The notes under the pieces are model-generated. The model worked only from the letters and a program-made list of their open reading frames with translations. It did no database searches and was not told the DNA's origin. Position numbers and translations under genes: made by a program. DNA of 64,000 nucleotides, taken from NCBI RefSeq assembly GCF_025465255.1, contig NZ_JAODNI010000204.1, positions 33,418 through 97,417 on the forward strand, read 5' to 3'. This document shows, piece after piece, positions 55,395-63,240 of this stretch. The stretch comes from Pseudonocardia sp. (GTDB taxonomy: Bacteria; Actinomycetota; Actinomycetes; Mycobacteriales; Pseudonocardiaceae). Position 1 is the stretch's first letter; each line of letters starts with the position of its first letter.

Positions 55395-57046
55395 GCCTCG
55401 TCCAGGGGGATGCGGATGCCGGCGGTCCTCGCTGTTGCTCGGGCGGTGTCGTAGCCGGCGTCGACGTGCCGGATCACGCCCATGGCCGGGTCGTTGGAGA
55501 GCACCCGCTCGATCTTGGCCGCAGCGAGCTCCGTCCCGTCCGCGACGGTCACCTGCCCGGCGTGGATCGACCGGCCGATGCCGACCCCGCCGCCGTGGTG
55601 GATCGACACCCAGGTCGCCCCGGACGCGGTGTTGACCAGCGCGTTCAGCAACGGCCAGTCCGCGATCGCGTCCGAGCCGTCGAGCATCGACTCGGTCTCC
55701 CGGTACGGCGAGGCGACGGAGCCGGTGTCCAGGTGGTCCCGGCCGATCACGATCGGGGCGCTGATCTCGCCCGAGGCGACCATCTCGTTGAACCGCACGC
55801 CCGCGAGGTCCCGCTCGCCCTGGCCGAGCCAGCAGATCCGGGCGGGCAGCCCCTGGAACGCGACGCGCTCCTGGGCGGCCCGGATCCAGCGGTGCAGCCG
55901 GTCGTGGTCCGGGAACAGCGCCAGGACGGCGTCGTCGGTCGCCCGGATGTCCTTCGGGTCCCCGGAGAGGGCTGCCCAGCGGAACGGGCCCTTGCCCTCG
56001 CAGAACAGCGGCCGGATGTAGGCGGGTACGAAGCCGGGGAACGAGAACGCGTTCTCGAACCCGCCGCGCCGGGCCTCGTCCCGGATCGAGTTGCCGTAGT
56101 CGAAGACCTCGGCGCCCGCGTCCGCGAACCCGACCATCGCCTCGACGTGCCGGGCCATCGACTCCCGCGCCCGGTCCGTGAACTCCTCGGGCTTGGTCCG
56201 GGCGTAGTCCGCCCAGTCGTCCACGGTGACGCCGGCGGGCAGGTACGAGAGCGGATCGTGCGCGGAGGTCTGGTCCGTGACGACGTCGGCCTCCACCCCG
56301 CGGCGCAGCAGTTCGGGCAGCACGGACGCGCAGTTCCCGACGAGCCCGACGGACAGCGCCTCCCCCGCCGCTCTGCTCTGCGCACACAGACGCACCGCCT
56401 CGTCGAGCGACCCCGCGAGCCGGTCCAGGTAGCGGTGCTCGATCCGGCGACGCAACCGCGCCTCGTCGACGTCGACGACCAGGCAGACCCCGCCGTTGAG
56501 CGTCACCGCCAGGGGTTGCGCGCCGCCCATGCCGCCGCAGCCGCCGGTGACGGTCAGCGTCCCCGAGAGAGTGCCGCCGAACCGCTTCTCGGCGACGGCG
56601 GCGAACGTCTCGTAGGTGCCCTGCAGAATTCCCTGGGTGCCGATGTAGATCCACGAGCCGGCCGTCATCTGGCCGTACATGGTCAGGCCGAGCTGTTCGA
56701 GCCGACGGAACTCGGGCCAGTTCGCCCAGTCCCCCACCAGGTTCGAGTTCGCGATCAGCACCCGCGGCGCCCACTCGTGGGTCCGCATCACCCCGACCGG
56801 ACGGCCGGACTGGACGAGCATCGTCTCGTCGTCCGCCAGCGTGGTCAGCGTCCGGACCAGCGCGTCGTAGGACTGCCAGTCCCGGGCCGCGCGGCCGGTC
56901 CCGCCGTAGACGACGAGGTCGTCCGGCCGCTCGGCGACCTCGGCGTCGAGGTTGTTCATCAGCATCCGCAGCGGGGCCTCGGTCTGCCAGCTGCGGGCGG
57001 TCAGCGTGGTGCCGCGCGGGGCGCGGACCGGACGGGCGCCGTTCAT
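55391..57046 (-). CDS. hutU: Urocanate hydratase
   Basis: Adds water to urocanate to give imidazolone propionate, using tightly bound NAD as electrophile. The 551-residue length is standard. Recognisable parts are [30 protein letters not shown], the NAD-site [16 protein letters not shown], the conserved Cys region in [20 protein letters not shown] and the C-terminal [20 protein letters not shown] 57046 follows AAGGAGG at ideal spacing. It lies 70 bases downstream of hutH, and the gap contains a family I palindrome. Confidence 0.98.
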   Translation of the reverse strand: MNGARPVRAPRGTTLTARSWQTEAPLRMLMNNLDAEVAERPDDLVVYGGTGRAARDWQSYDALVRTLTTLADDETMLVQSGRPVGVMRTHEWAPRVLIANSNLVGDWANWPEFRRLEQLGLTMYGQMTAGSWIYIGTQGILQGTYETFAAVAEKRFGGTLSGTLTVTGGCGGMGGAQPLAVTLNGGVCLVVDVDEARLRRRIEHRYLDRLAGSLDEAVRLCAQSRAAGEALSVGLVGNCASVLPELLRRGVEADVVTDQTSAHDPLSYLPAGVTVDDWADYARTKPEEFTDRARESMARHVEAMVGFADAGAEVFDYGNSIRDEARRGGFENAFSFPGFVPAYIRPLFCEGKGPFRWAALSGDPKDIRATDDAVLALFPDHDRLHRWIRAAQERVAFQGLPARICWLGQGERDLAGVRFNEMVASGEISAPIVIGRDHLDTGSVASPYRETESMLDGSDAIADWPLLNALVNTASGATWVSIHHGGGVGIGRSIHAGQVTVADGTELAAAKIERVLSNDPAMGVIRHVDAGYDTARATARTAGIRIPLDEA

Positions 57047-57065
57047 GTGATTGCCTCCTTCGGAG

Positions 57066-57113
57066 GCTCGTGCGTGGATGGCGTCGCCCTGGCAACGAGA
57101 TCCGCGCACGAGC
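57066..57113 (+). repeat. Family I dispersed palindromic repeat, copy 6 (inside the hut operon)
   Basis: A 48-bp palindrome with outer arms GCTCGTGCGTGGAT and ATCCGCGCACGAGC and core GGCGTCGCCCTGGCAACGA. It fills the hutH-hutU gap, starting three bases after the hutH stop codon. It could protect or attenuate the operon mRNA. Confidence 0.82.
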
Positions 57114-57116
57114 GCG

Positions 57117-58670
57117 TCAGCGCAGAACTCCGGTGATCGTCTCGGCGGCGGACAGGACGGAGCCGTTCGCCACGGCGGCGACAGCGGCCTCGATCTCGGG
57201 CGCGAGGTACCGGTCCGGGCCGGGGCCCGGGACGGTCTCGCGCAGCAGGTCCCGCACCGCGGCGGTGGCCGGAGCGGGAGCGAGTGGGGCGCGCAGGTCC
57301 AGCGCCCGCGCGGCGGTGAGCACCTCGATCGCGACGACGCGCCGCAACCCGTCGACGGCGGTCCGCAGCTTGCGCGCGGCCGCCCAGCCCATCGAGATGT
57401 GGTCCTCCTGCATGGCGCTCGACGGGATCGAGTCCACGGAGGCGGGGACGGCGAGCCGCTTGAGCTCGGACACGATCCCGGCCTGCGTGTACTGGGCGAT
57501 CATGTGCCCGGAGTCGACGCCGGCGTCGTGCGCGAGGAAGGCGGGCAGGCCGTGGTTGCGGGCGACGTCGAGGAACCGGTCCGTCCGCCGCTCGCTGACC
57601 GACGCCAGGTCCGCGACCGCGATCGCCAGGAAGTCCAGCACGTACCCGAGGGGCGCGCCGTGGAAGTTCCCGTTGCTCTCCACCCGTCCGTCGACCGTGA
57701 CGACCGGGTTGTCGATCGCCGCGGCGAGCTCGCGGTCCGCGACGGCCTCGGCGTGCGCGAGGGTGTCCCGCGCGGCCCCGTGCACCTGGGGCGCGCAGCG
57801 CAACGAGTACGCGTCCTGCACGCGGGTGCAGTCCGGCCCGCGGTGGCTCGCCATGATCGACGACCCGACGAGCAGTGCGCGCAGGTTGGCCGCGCTGGCC
57901 TGCTGCCCCGGATGCGGGCGCAGTGCGACCAGGTCCTCGGCGAACGCGGCGTCCGTCCCGAGCAGGGCCTCGACGCTCATCGCCGCGGCGACGTCGGCCG
58001 TGGCCACCAGGCGTCGGAGGTCGTGGCAGGCGAGCACCAGCATCCCGAGCATGCCGTCGGTGCCGTTGATCAGCGCGAGGCCCTCCTTCTCCCGCAGCGC
58101 GACGGGCGCGAGCCCGGCGGCCGCGAGGGCCTCGGCGGCGGGGAGCAGCCGGCCGTCGGCGTCGCGGGCCTCGCCCTCCCCCATCACCGCGAGCGCGCAG
58201 TGGGCGAGCGGCGCGAGGTCCCCGGAGCAGCCGAGCGAGCCGTACTCGCGGACGACCGGGGTGATCCCGGTGTCGATCAGGGCGGCGTAGGCCTGCGCGG
58301 TCTCCATCCGGACCCCGGTGCGCGCGGTCAGCATCGTGGACAGCCGCAGCAGCATGAGCGCCCGGACGACCTCGCCCTCCACCTCCGGCCCGGAGCCGGC
58401 GGCGTGGGAGCGGACGAGGTTGCGTTGCAGGTCGCCGCGCCGGTCAACGGGGATGTGCCGGGTCGCCAGCGCGCCGAAGCCGGTCGAGACGCCGTAGTGC
58501 GGCACGACGTCGTCCGCGAGCGCCTCGATCACGCGTCGCGTCTGCCGGACCGCGGCCTCGCACTCCGGGTCGACGGCGAGCGCCGCCCCGCCCCGGGCGA
58601 CGGCGACGACCTCCTCCCGGGTCAGCGGGCCGGATCCGATGGTGACGGTTGCGGTGAGGGTCGACAGCAC
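57117..58670 (-). CDS. hutH: Histidine ammonia-lyase
   Basis: Removes ammonia from histidine to form urocanate. The 517-residue protein has the MIO cofactor tripeptide as Cys148-Ser149-Gly150 in [15 protein letters not shown], where the textbook triad is Ala-Ser-Gly; Cys is known in some bacterial members as far as I recall. Other markers are [12 protein letters not shown] with the catalytic Tyr, [25 protein letters not shown] and [16 protein letters not shown]. The GTG start at 58670 faces the divergent IclR gene. It is first in the hut operon. Confidence 0.96.
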   Translation of the reverse strand: MLSTLTATVTIGSGPLTREEVVAVARGGAALAVDPECEAAVRQTRRVIEALADDVVPHYGVSTGFGALATRHIPVDRRGDLQRNLVRSHAAGSGPEVEGEVVRALMLLRLSTMLTARTGVRMETAQAYAALIDTGITPVVREYGSLGCSGDLAPLAHCALAVMGEGEARDADGRLLPAAEALAAAGLAPVALREKEGLALINGTDGMLGMLVLACHDLRRLVATADVAAAMSVEALLGTDAAFAEDLVALRPHPGQQASAANLRALLVGSSIMASHRGPDCTRVQDAYSLRCAPQVHGAARDTLAHAEAVADRELAAAIDNPVVTVDGRVESNGNFHGAPLGYVLDFLAIAVADLASVSERRTDRFLDVARNHGLPAFLAHDAGVDSGHMIAQYTQAGIVSELKRLAVPASVDSIPSSAMQEDHISMGWAAARKLRTAVDGLRRVVAIEVLTAARALDLRAPLAPAPATAAVRDLLRETVPGPGPDRYLAPEIEAAVAAVANGSVLSAAETITGVLR

Positions 58671-58713
58671 GTCGAGAACCCAACACCCGTCGGAACCGCC
58701 ACACCAGGCGATC

Positions 58714-58753
58714 CGGCGATCGCCGTCCGATATCCCGGACAGTTCGCTTAGAT
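58714..58753. promoter_or_regulatory. Divergent hutH/IclR promoter region with palindromes
   Basis: The 89-bp gap between the divergent starts holds CGGCGATCGCCG (58714-58725, perfect) and GTCCGATATCCCGGAC (58725-58740, arms GTCCG/CGGAC). TTAGAT at 58748-58753 fits a -10 box giving a leaderless start for the IclR gene at 58760. Either palindrome could be the IclR protein's operator. Confidence 0.5.
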
Positions 58754-58759
58754 CAGGGA

Positions 58760-59509
58760 GTGTCCCGCGTTCCGGCCGCCGCCCAGACCCTGGCGATCCT
58801 GCGCCATCTCGCGCGCCAGGCCGGACCGGTGCCCGCCGCGGCGATCGCGCGGGACCTCGGGATCCCCCGCTCGACGACGTACCAGCTGCTCACGACGCTG
58901 GCCGAGGAGGCGTTCGTCGTGCATCTGGAGGACGAGCGACGCTACGCGCTGGGCCTCTCGGCCTACGAGCTCGGCAGCGGGTACCTGCGGCAGGCCCCGC
59001 TGCAGCGCCTCGCCCGGATCCCGCTGGCCCGGCTCGTGGACCGGGTGGGCCACACCGCGCACCTCGGGGTGCTGCACGGGCGGGACGTCGTGTACCTCAT
59101 CGAGGAGCGCGCGCCGGGCCGGCCGCCGCTGGTGACGGACGTCGACGTCCGGTTGCCGGCCAGCCTCACCGCGAGCGGCCGGGCCATGCTCGCCGGGCTG
59201 CCCCCGGCCCAGGTCCGCGCGCTCTACCCGACACCCGACGCGTTCGTGGTCCGGCACGACGCCGGGCCACGCTCGCCGACGGCGCTGCGCCGGCTGCTCG
59301 TCGAGGTTCGCCGCGACGGGTACGCGACCGAGAACGGAGAGGTCACGCCCGGTTTCGCGTCCGTCGCGGTCGCGGTGCCGGACCACCTGGATCTGCCGGT
59401 GGCGAGCGTCGCGGTGACCTACCCCCGCGGCGCGGACGAGGACCGCGACGTGATCATCGCGGAGGTGCAGCGCACCGCCCGCGCCGTCCGGAACCGGATG
59501 GGCGGATAG
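58760..59509 (+). CDS. IclR family regulator, probable histidine-utilisation repressor
   Basis: A 249-residue IclR protein. The N-terminal winged helix is LAILRHLARQAGPVPAAAIA with the recognition helix RDLGIPRSTTYQLLTTL. The C-terminal effector domain has VGHTAHLGVLHGRDVVYL, LPASLTASGRAMLAGLPP and GYATENGEVTPGFASVAVAV, which carries the usual E-x(9)-S/A pattern. It is divergent from hutH, so control of the hut operon by urocanate or another intermediate is likely by position. It starts at GTG 58760 without a Shine-Dalgarno. It ends at the stop of a convergent SDR gene. Confidence 0.9.
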   Translation: MSRVPAAAQTLAILRHLARQAGPVPAAAIARDLGIPRSTTYQLLTTLAEEAFVVHLEDERRYALGLSAYELGSGYLRQAPLQRLARIPLARLVDRVGHTAHLGVLHGRDVVYLIEERAPGRPPLVTDVDVRLPASLTASGRAMLAGLPPAQVRALYPTPDAFVVRHDAGPRSPTALRRLLVEVRRDGYATENGEVTPGFASVAVAVPDHLDLPVASVAVTYPRGADEDRDVIIAEVQRTARAVRNRMGG

Positions 59510-60304
59510 CTACGGCAGGATCGAGTCGATGTACCCGCCGTCGACTCGCACCGCCCCGCCGGTCGTCGCCGAGGCGAGGTCCGAGCTGAGGTACACGACC
59601 ATGTTCGCGATCTCCACCGGCTCGATCAGCCGCTGCAGCAGCGACTGCGGCCGGTGCTCGCGCATGAACCGCCGCTGCGCCTCGTCCCAGGGCAGGTCGT
59701 CCCCGACGAGCTCCGCCACGAAGTCCTCGACGCCCTCGGTGTGGGTCGGCCCCGCCAGCACCGAGTTCACGGTCACCCCGGTGCCCGCCGCGGCCTTCGC
59801 GAACCCGCGCGTCACCGCGAGCTGGGCGGTCTTCGTGACCCCGTAGTGCACCATCTCCACCGGCGTCACCACGGCCGAGTCGCTGGAGATCGACAGCACC
59901 CGGCCGAACCCGCGGTCCATCATCCCGGGCAGGTACGCCCTGGTCAGCCGGATCCCGGCGAGCACGTTGACGTCGAAGTAGCGGCGCCACTCGGCGTCGT
60001 CGATCTCCAGGACGGGGACCGCGCCGAAGATCCCGAGGTTGTTCACCAGCACGTCGACGTCCGGGAGCTCGGCGATCAGCCCTGCCGCGCCCTCGTCGTC
60101 CGCGACGTCCGCGGCAATGCCCCGCAGCCGCGCGTCCGGCACGTCGGCCGCGATCCGCGTGACCGCCTCGTCGACCCGCGCCGCCGTCCTGCCGTTGACC
60201 ACCACCTCGGCGCCCGCCTGCGCGAGCCGGGTCGCGATCGCGCGCCCGATGCCCTGCGTCGAGCCCGTCACCAGGGCCGTACGTCCACTCAGACCGATGT
60301 TCAC
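59510..60304 (-). CDS. SDR family oxidoreductase
   Basis: A 264-residue classical short-chain dehydrogenase. The cofactor motif is LVTGSTQGIGRAIA, with GRTAAR suggesting NADP use. NNLG-type sequence follows (DVLVNNLGIFGAVP), with catalytic Ser in VLSISSDSAVV and YGVTK in EMVHYGVTKTAQ. GPTHTEGVEDFV and the C-terminal YLSSDLASATTGGAVRVDGG are typical. GTG 60304 was chosen because the domain begins at once; the longer upstream frame crosses the promoter of the divergent gene. Substrate unknown. It faces the second SDR gene across a TetR-controlled promoter. Confidence 0.88.
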   Translation of the reverse strand: MNIGLSGRTALVTGSTQGIGRAIATRLAQAGAEVVVNGRTAARVDEAVTRIAADVPDARLRGIAADVADDEGAAGLIAELPDVDVLVNNLGIFGAVPVLEIDDAEWRRYFDVNVLAGIRLTRAYLPGMMDRGFGRVLSISSDSAVVTPVEMVHYGVTKTAQLAVTRGFAKAAAGTGVTVNSVLAGPTHTEGVEDFVAELVGDDLPWDEAQRRFMREHRPQSLLQRLIEPVEIANMVVYLSSDLASATTGGAVRVDGGYIDSILP

Positions 60305-60372
60305 ACCCGGTGCAAGTCCGCCGTGACCGCCGGTTCTTCCTCGGGGGTGACGCGGGTCGCCCGGCCGAGCGG

Positions 60373-60425
60373 TTGACACCAGCAGACAGACCTGTCTATA
60401 TTCCACGAATTGGGCAGACCGGTCT
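60373..60425 (+). promoter_or_regulatory. TetR-controlled promoter with two operators upstream of an SDR gene
   Basis: A near-consensus promoter, TTGACA (60373-60378) and TATATT (60397-60402) with an 18-base spacer, is occupied by the palindrome AGACAGACCTGTCT (60384-60397). A second palindrome AGACCGGTCT lies at 60416-60425, just past the start point. A third, CAGACCGGTCTG, precedes the TetR gene at 61188. These match operators of LmrA/YxaF-type TetR proteins. Confidence 0.82.
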
Positions 60426-60443
60426 ACTCAATTGGAGTGAGAC

Positions 60444-61178
60444 ATGACCGCACCGCACCGCGACACCGTTCCCAACGCCCTCGTCACGGGCGCGACCTCC
60501 GGAATCGGCCGGGCCACGGCGATCGCCCTCGCCGAGAAGGGCTTCGCGGTGGTCGTGCACGGTCGTGACGCCGGTCGCGGTGAGGCGGTCGTCAAGGAGA
60601 TCATCGTGGCCGGCGGGCGGGCCCGGTTCGTCTCCGCCGAGCTGGGGGACGCGGCGGACGTCCGGCGCCTCGCCGAGGAGGCCGGCGACGTGGACGTCCT
60701 GGTGAACAACGGGGGCTTCGCCTGGTTCGGCCCCACCGCCGACCTCGGCGCCGACACGTTCGACTCGCTGTTCGCGAGCAACGTGCGCTCGGCCTACCTG
60801 CTGGTCGCCGCGATCGCGCCCGCGATGGCCGCGCGCGGGTCCGGCAGCATCATCAGCGTTGCGAGCGTGGCGGGCGAGATCGGGCTGGCCGGCGGCGCCG
60901 CGTACGGGGCGACGAAGGCGGCGCTCTCGTCGCTGACCCGGTCCTGGGCCGCCGAGTTCAGCCCGAACGGGGTCCGGGTCAACGCGGTGGCGCCGGGTCC
61001 CGTCCACACGAACGGCGCGAACCCGGAGCTGATCACCGCCCTCGGCGCGACCACGCTGCTCGACCGCGGCGCCGAGCCGGAGGAGATCGCCGAGGTGATC
61101 GCGTTCCTGGCTTCGCCGGGTGCCGCCTACGTCACCGCCGCCACGATCGCGGTCGACGGCGGCCGGACGGCGATCTGA
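60444..61178 (+). CDS. SDR family oxidoreductase (TetR-regulated)
   Basis: A 244-residue classical short-chain dehydrogenase. Cofactor motif LVTGATSGIGRATAIAL; VVHGRD suggests NADPH; DVDVLVNNGGFAWFG; catalytic Ser in ISVASVAGEIG and YGATK in GAAYGATKAALSSL; C-terminal FLASPGAAYVTAATIAVDGG. ATG 60444 has GGAGTGAG upstream. LmrA/YxaF-type regulators usually control quinone- or drug-related oxidoreductases, so detoxification is a plausible role. The TetR gene follows 34 bases downstream and has its own operator. Confidence 0.92.
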   Translation: MTAPHRDTVPNALVTGATSGIGRATAIALAEKGFAVVVHGRDAGRGEAVVKEIIVAGGRARFVSAELGDAADVRRLAEEAGDVDVLVNNGGFAWFGPTADLGADTFDSLFASNVRSAYLLVAAIAPAMAARGSGSIISVASVAGEIGLAGGAAYGATKAALSSLTRSWAAEFSPNGVRVNAVAPGPVHTNGANPELITALGATTLLDRGAEPEEIAEVIAFLASPGAAYVTAATIAVDGGRTAI

Positions 61179-61187
61179 TCCGTCGGA

Positions 61188-61199
61188 CAGACCGGTCTG
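61188..61199 (+). promoter_or_regulatory. TetR operator (autoregulatory site)
   Basis: The perfect 12-bp palindrome CAGACCGGTCTG is the third site of the local TetR regulon. It lies two bases before CAGAAT, a possible -10, and 14 bases before the TetR ATG at 61213, so binding would repress the regulator's own transcription. Confidence 0.75.
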
Positions 61200-61212
61200 G
61201 CAGAATCGGGAC

Positions 61213-61806
61213 ATGCCTAAGAAGGCGAGCGCCGGGAGCCCGAGCAGGGCTTCGGCCCGCGAGCGGCTGCTCGCCGCCGCGAGCGAGCTGTTCTACGCCG
61301 AGGGCGTCACCTCCGTCGGGATCGACCGGGTCATCGAGAAGGCGGGCGTGGCCAAGGCGACCCTCTACAACGCCTTCGGCAGCAAGGACGAGCTGATCAG
61401 GGCCTATCTCCAGGCCCGGCACGCCGCGACCCGTGAGCGCATGACCCGCGAGCTCGCGGCACGCTACGCCACCCCGGCGGAGCGGCTGGTCGGCGTCTTC
61501 GAGGTCCAGGGCCTGAGCTTCACCGACCCTGCCTTCCGGGGCTGCGCCTTCGTGAGCGCCAGCGCGGAGGCGCGGCCCGGCGGGGCCGTCGAGGAGGAGT
61601 CCGGCACGTACCGGACCTGGGTGCACGAGCTGTTCCACGACCTCGCCGTGGAGGCGGGCGCGAAGGACCCGAAGGCGCTCGCCCAGCAACTCGTCCTGCT
61701 CTACGACGGCGCCGGTATCGGGGCGTGGATGGACCGGGACCCGAGCGCGGAGGACGCGGCGAAAGCCGTGGCCGCCACGCTGGTGCGGGCGGCCACGGCA
61801 CCCTGA
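61213..61806 (+). CDS. TetR family regulator, LmrA/YxaF-like
   Basis: A 197-residue TetR protein with helix-turn-helix [20 protein letters not shown] followed by AFGSKDELI. The C-terminal domain carries [17 protein letters not shown] and [12 protein letters not shown], which resembles the LmrA/YxaF C-terminal family whose members bind GACCGGTC-type sites. Three such palindromes flank this gene and the SDR gene, so autorepression and SDR repression are well supported by sequence. The start is ATG 61213, probably from a short or leaderless mRNA. Confidence 0.9.
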   Translation: MPKKASAGSPSRASARERLLAAASELFYAEGVTSVGIDRVIEKAGVAKATLYNAFGSKDELIRAYLQARHAATRERMTRELAARYATPAERLVGVFEVQGLSFTDPAFRGCAFVSASAEARPGGAVEEESGTYRTWVHELFHDLAVEAGAKDPKALAQQLVLLYDGAGIGAWMDRDPSAEDAAKAVAATLVRAATAP

Positions 61807-62115
61807 GGCCGGACCCGGTCACCCTCCCCGGTGGCCACCCGCGTGCTCTGCCGCCCACCGGCGATGGCCGCCGGCAGGTCCCGGGTGTACTGGTGCCCGG
61901 GCGCGTCGAACAGCTCCTCGGTCGGGCGGAGCTCGAGCACCCGCCCGTCGCGCATGACCGCGACGCGGTGCGCGATCCGGCGGACGGCGGACAGGTCGTG
62001 AGAGATGAACAGGTAGGTCAGGCCGCTGTCGCGCTGCAGCTCCTGCAGCAGGTCCAGCACCTGGGCCTGCACGGACACGTCCAGCGCGGACACCGGCTCG
62101 TCGCACACCCGTACC
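61807..62115 (-). pseudogene. C-terminal fragment of a peptide ABC transporter ATPase (OppF/DppF-like)
   Basis: The minus-strand frame reads [20 protein letters not shown] (Walker B and D-loop), [20 protein letters not shown] (switch His) and [20 protein letters not shown], the well-known C-terminal third of oligopeptide-transporter ATPases. Walker A and the signature motif are missing. The frame enters directly from unrelated sequence at about 62118. It lacks a start and is a relic. Together with the adjacent lipoprotein fragment it marks a large internal deletion of a five-gene opp/dpp operon. Confidence 0.75.
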
Positions 62116-62163
62116 GCGCGAGAGGCGGCAGACCCGGCGCCCGAACGGATGCCGCGAGAGCGG

Positions 62164-62290
62164 TCACGACAGGGTGCCGCCGGAGACCGGCGGTCCGGCG
62201 TCCGCGCCGGGGGCGGAACCGGAGGAGCCCGAGCCGCAGGCGGCGAGGAGCAGAGCGGCGGCGGCGCGAGCGTCGTGCCGACGGTGGGAC
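62164..62290 (-). pseudogene. N-terminal fragment of a substrate-binding lipoprotein (opp/dpp remnant)
   Basis: A minus-strand frame contains a lipoprotein signal and lipobox ([18 protein letters not shown]) followed by [13 protein letters not shown], the usual opening of family 5 peptide-binding proteins, and then a stop at 62164-62166. No start codon is evident and the binding domain is absent. The order (binding protein start, then ATPase end) is that of an intact opp operon, so a deletion joined the two ends. The next 320 bases (62291-62611) show no gene on either strand. Confidence 0.6.
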
Positions 62291-62611
62291 GGATGGTCCC
62301 GGCCCTCGCAGGCCGTGCGCCGACTCTACGGACACGCCGACCGGATCCGTCAATGCCGATTTCGCGGGATGTGACCGAGGCCGCTGCTCGGTCCGGCTTG
62401 CCCGCCGTTCGGCCCATGCGCTTGACTCATGGCGTGATCCGCACGCGGCTCGAGTTCTTCTGGCCGAGCCGCCGTGTGTTCGAGTTCGACGAGTTCTGTC
62501 TCCGGGCCGCGTAGCGCGACCCCCTTCCACCGGGTCGCCGCGCGGCCGCAGTCGTGTCCCCTCGCGGGCACGAGGCCCGCGACCCCCTTTCGTGCGATCC
62601 AGGAGACATCC

Positions 62612-63100
62612 ATGTCCGTCACGGACGAACTGCTCGCCAACAACGCCCGCTACACCAAGACCTTCACCGGGCCGCTCCCGCTGCCACCCTCGAAGCACGT
62701 CGCCGTCGTCGCCTGCATGGACGCGCGCCTCAACGTCTACGGCATCCTCGGCCTCAACGAGGGCGAGGCGCACGTCATCCGCAATGCCGGTGGCGTCGTC
62801 ACGGACGACGAGATCCGCTCCCTCGCCATCAGCCAGCGCCTCCTCGGGACCGAGGAGATCATCCTGATCCACCACACGGACTGCGGGATGCTGACCTTCA
62901 CCGACGACGAGTTCAAGAAGTCGATTCAGGACGAGACCGGCATCAAGCCGGAGTGGGCCGCGGAGTCCTTCCCGGACCTCGACGCAGACGTCCGCCAGTC
63001 CATCGCCCGGATCAAGGCGAACCCGTTCGTCCCGAAGACCGACAGCATCCGCGGGTTCGTCTTCGACGTCGCCACCGGGAAGCTCAACGAGGTCGTCTGA
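62612..63100 (+). CDS. Beta-carbonic anhydrase
   Basis: Interconverts CO2 and bicarbonate. The 162-residue small beta-class enzyme has zinc ligands Cys35 (VACMDAR, with the Asp-Arg dyad), His88 and Cys91 (HHTDCGM), a spacing identical to the mycobacterial Rv1284-type carbonic anhydrase as I know it. RNAGGVVTDDEIRSLAIS is the conserved active-site loop. ATG 62612 follows AGGAG. It is monocistronic, with a strong hairpin after its stop. Confidence 0.96.
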   Translation: MSVTDELLANNARYTKTFTGPLPLPPSKHVAVVACMDARLNVYGILGLNEGEAHVIRNAGGVVTDDEIRSLAISQRLLGTEEIILIHHTDCGMLTFTDDEFKKSIQDETGIKPEWAAESFPDLDADVRQSIARIKANPFVPKTDSIRGFVFDVATGKLNEVV

Positions 63101-63106
63101 CCTGCC

Positions 63107-63159
63107 GTGATCGGCACGCGGGGCCGGCGCCACGGGATCCTCTCCCGCGTGCCGATCAC
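63107..63159 (+). terminator. Strong hairpin terminator after the carbonic anhydrase gene
   Basis: Perfect 16-bp arms GTGATCGGCACGCGGG (63107-63122) and CCCGCGTGCCGATCAC (63144-63159) begin six bases after the stop codon. The trailing CCTTTCC is the only pyrimidine tract. Confidence 0.85.
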
Positions 63160-63240
63160 CCTTTCCACGCGTAGCGGTCGCGCCGGGCACGCGGACGGGA
63201 TAGAACTACAGGCCCCCCGTTCGTGTGACCAGGAGGTCGT

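Noticed and set aside
62149..62514. Plus-strand open frame of 121 codons upstream of carbonic anhydrase
   Set aside because: It is antisense to the lipoprotein remnant, has mixed composition and no start signal. It is most likely chance.
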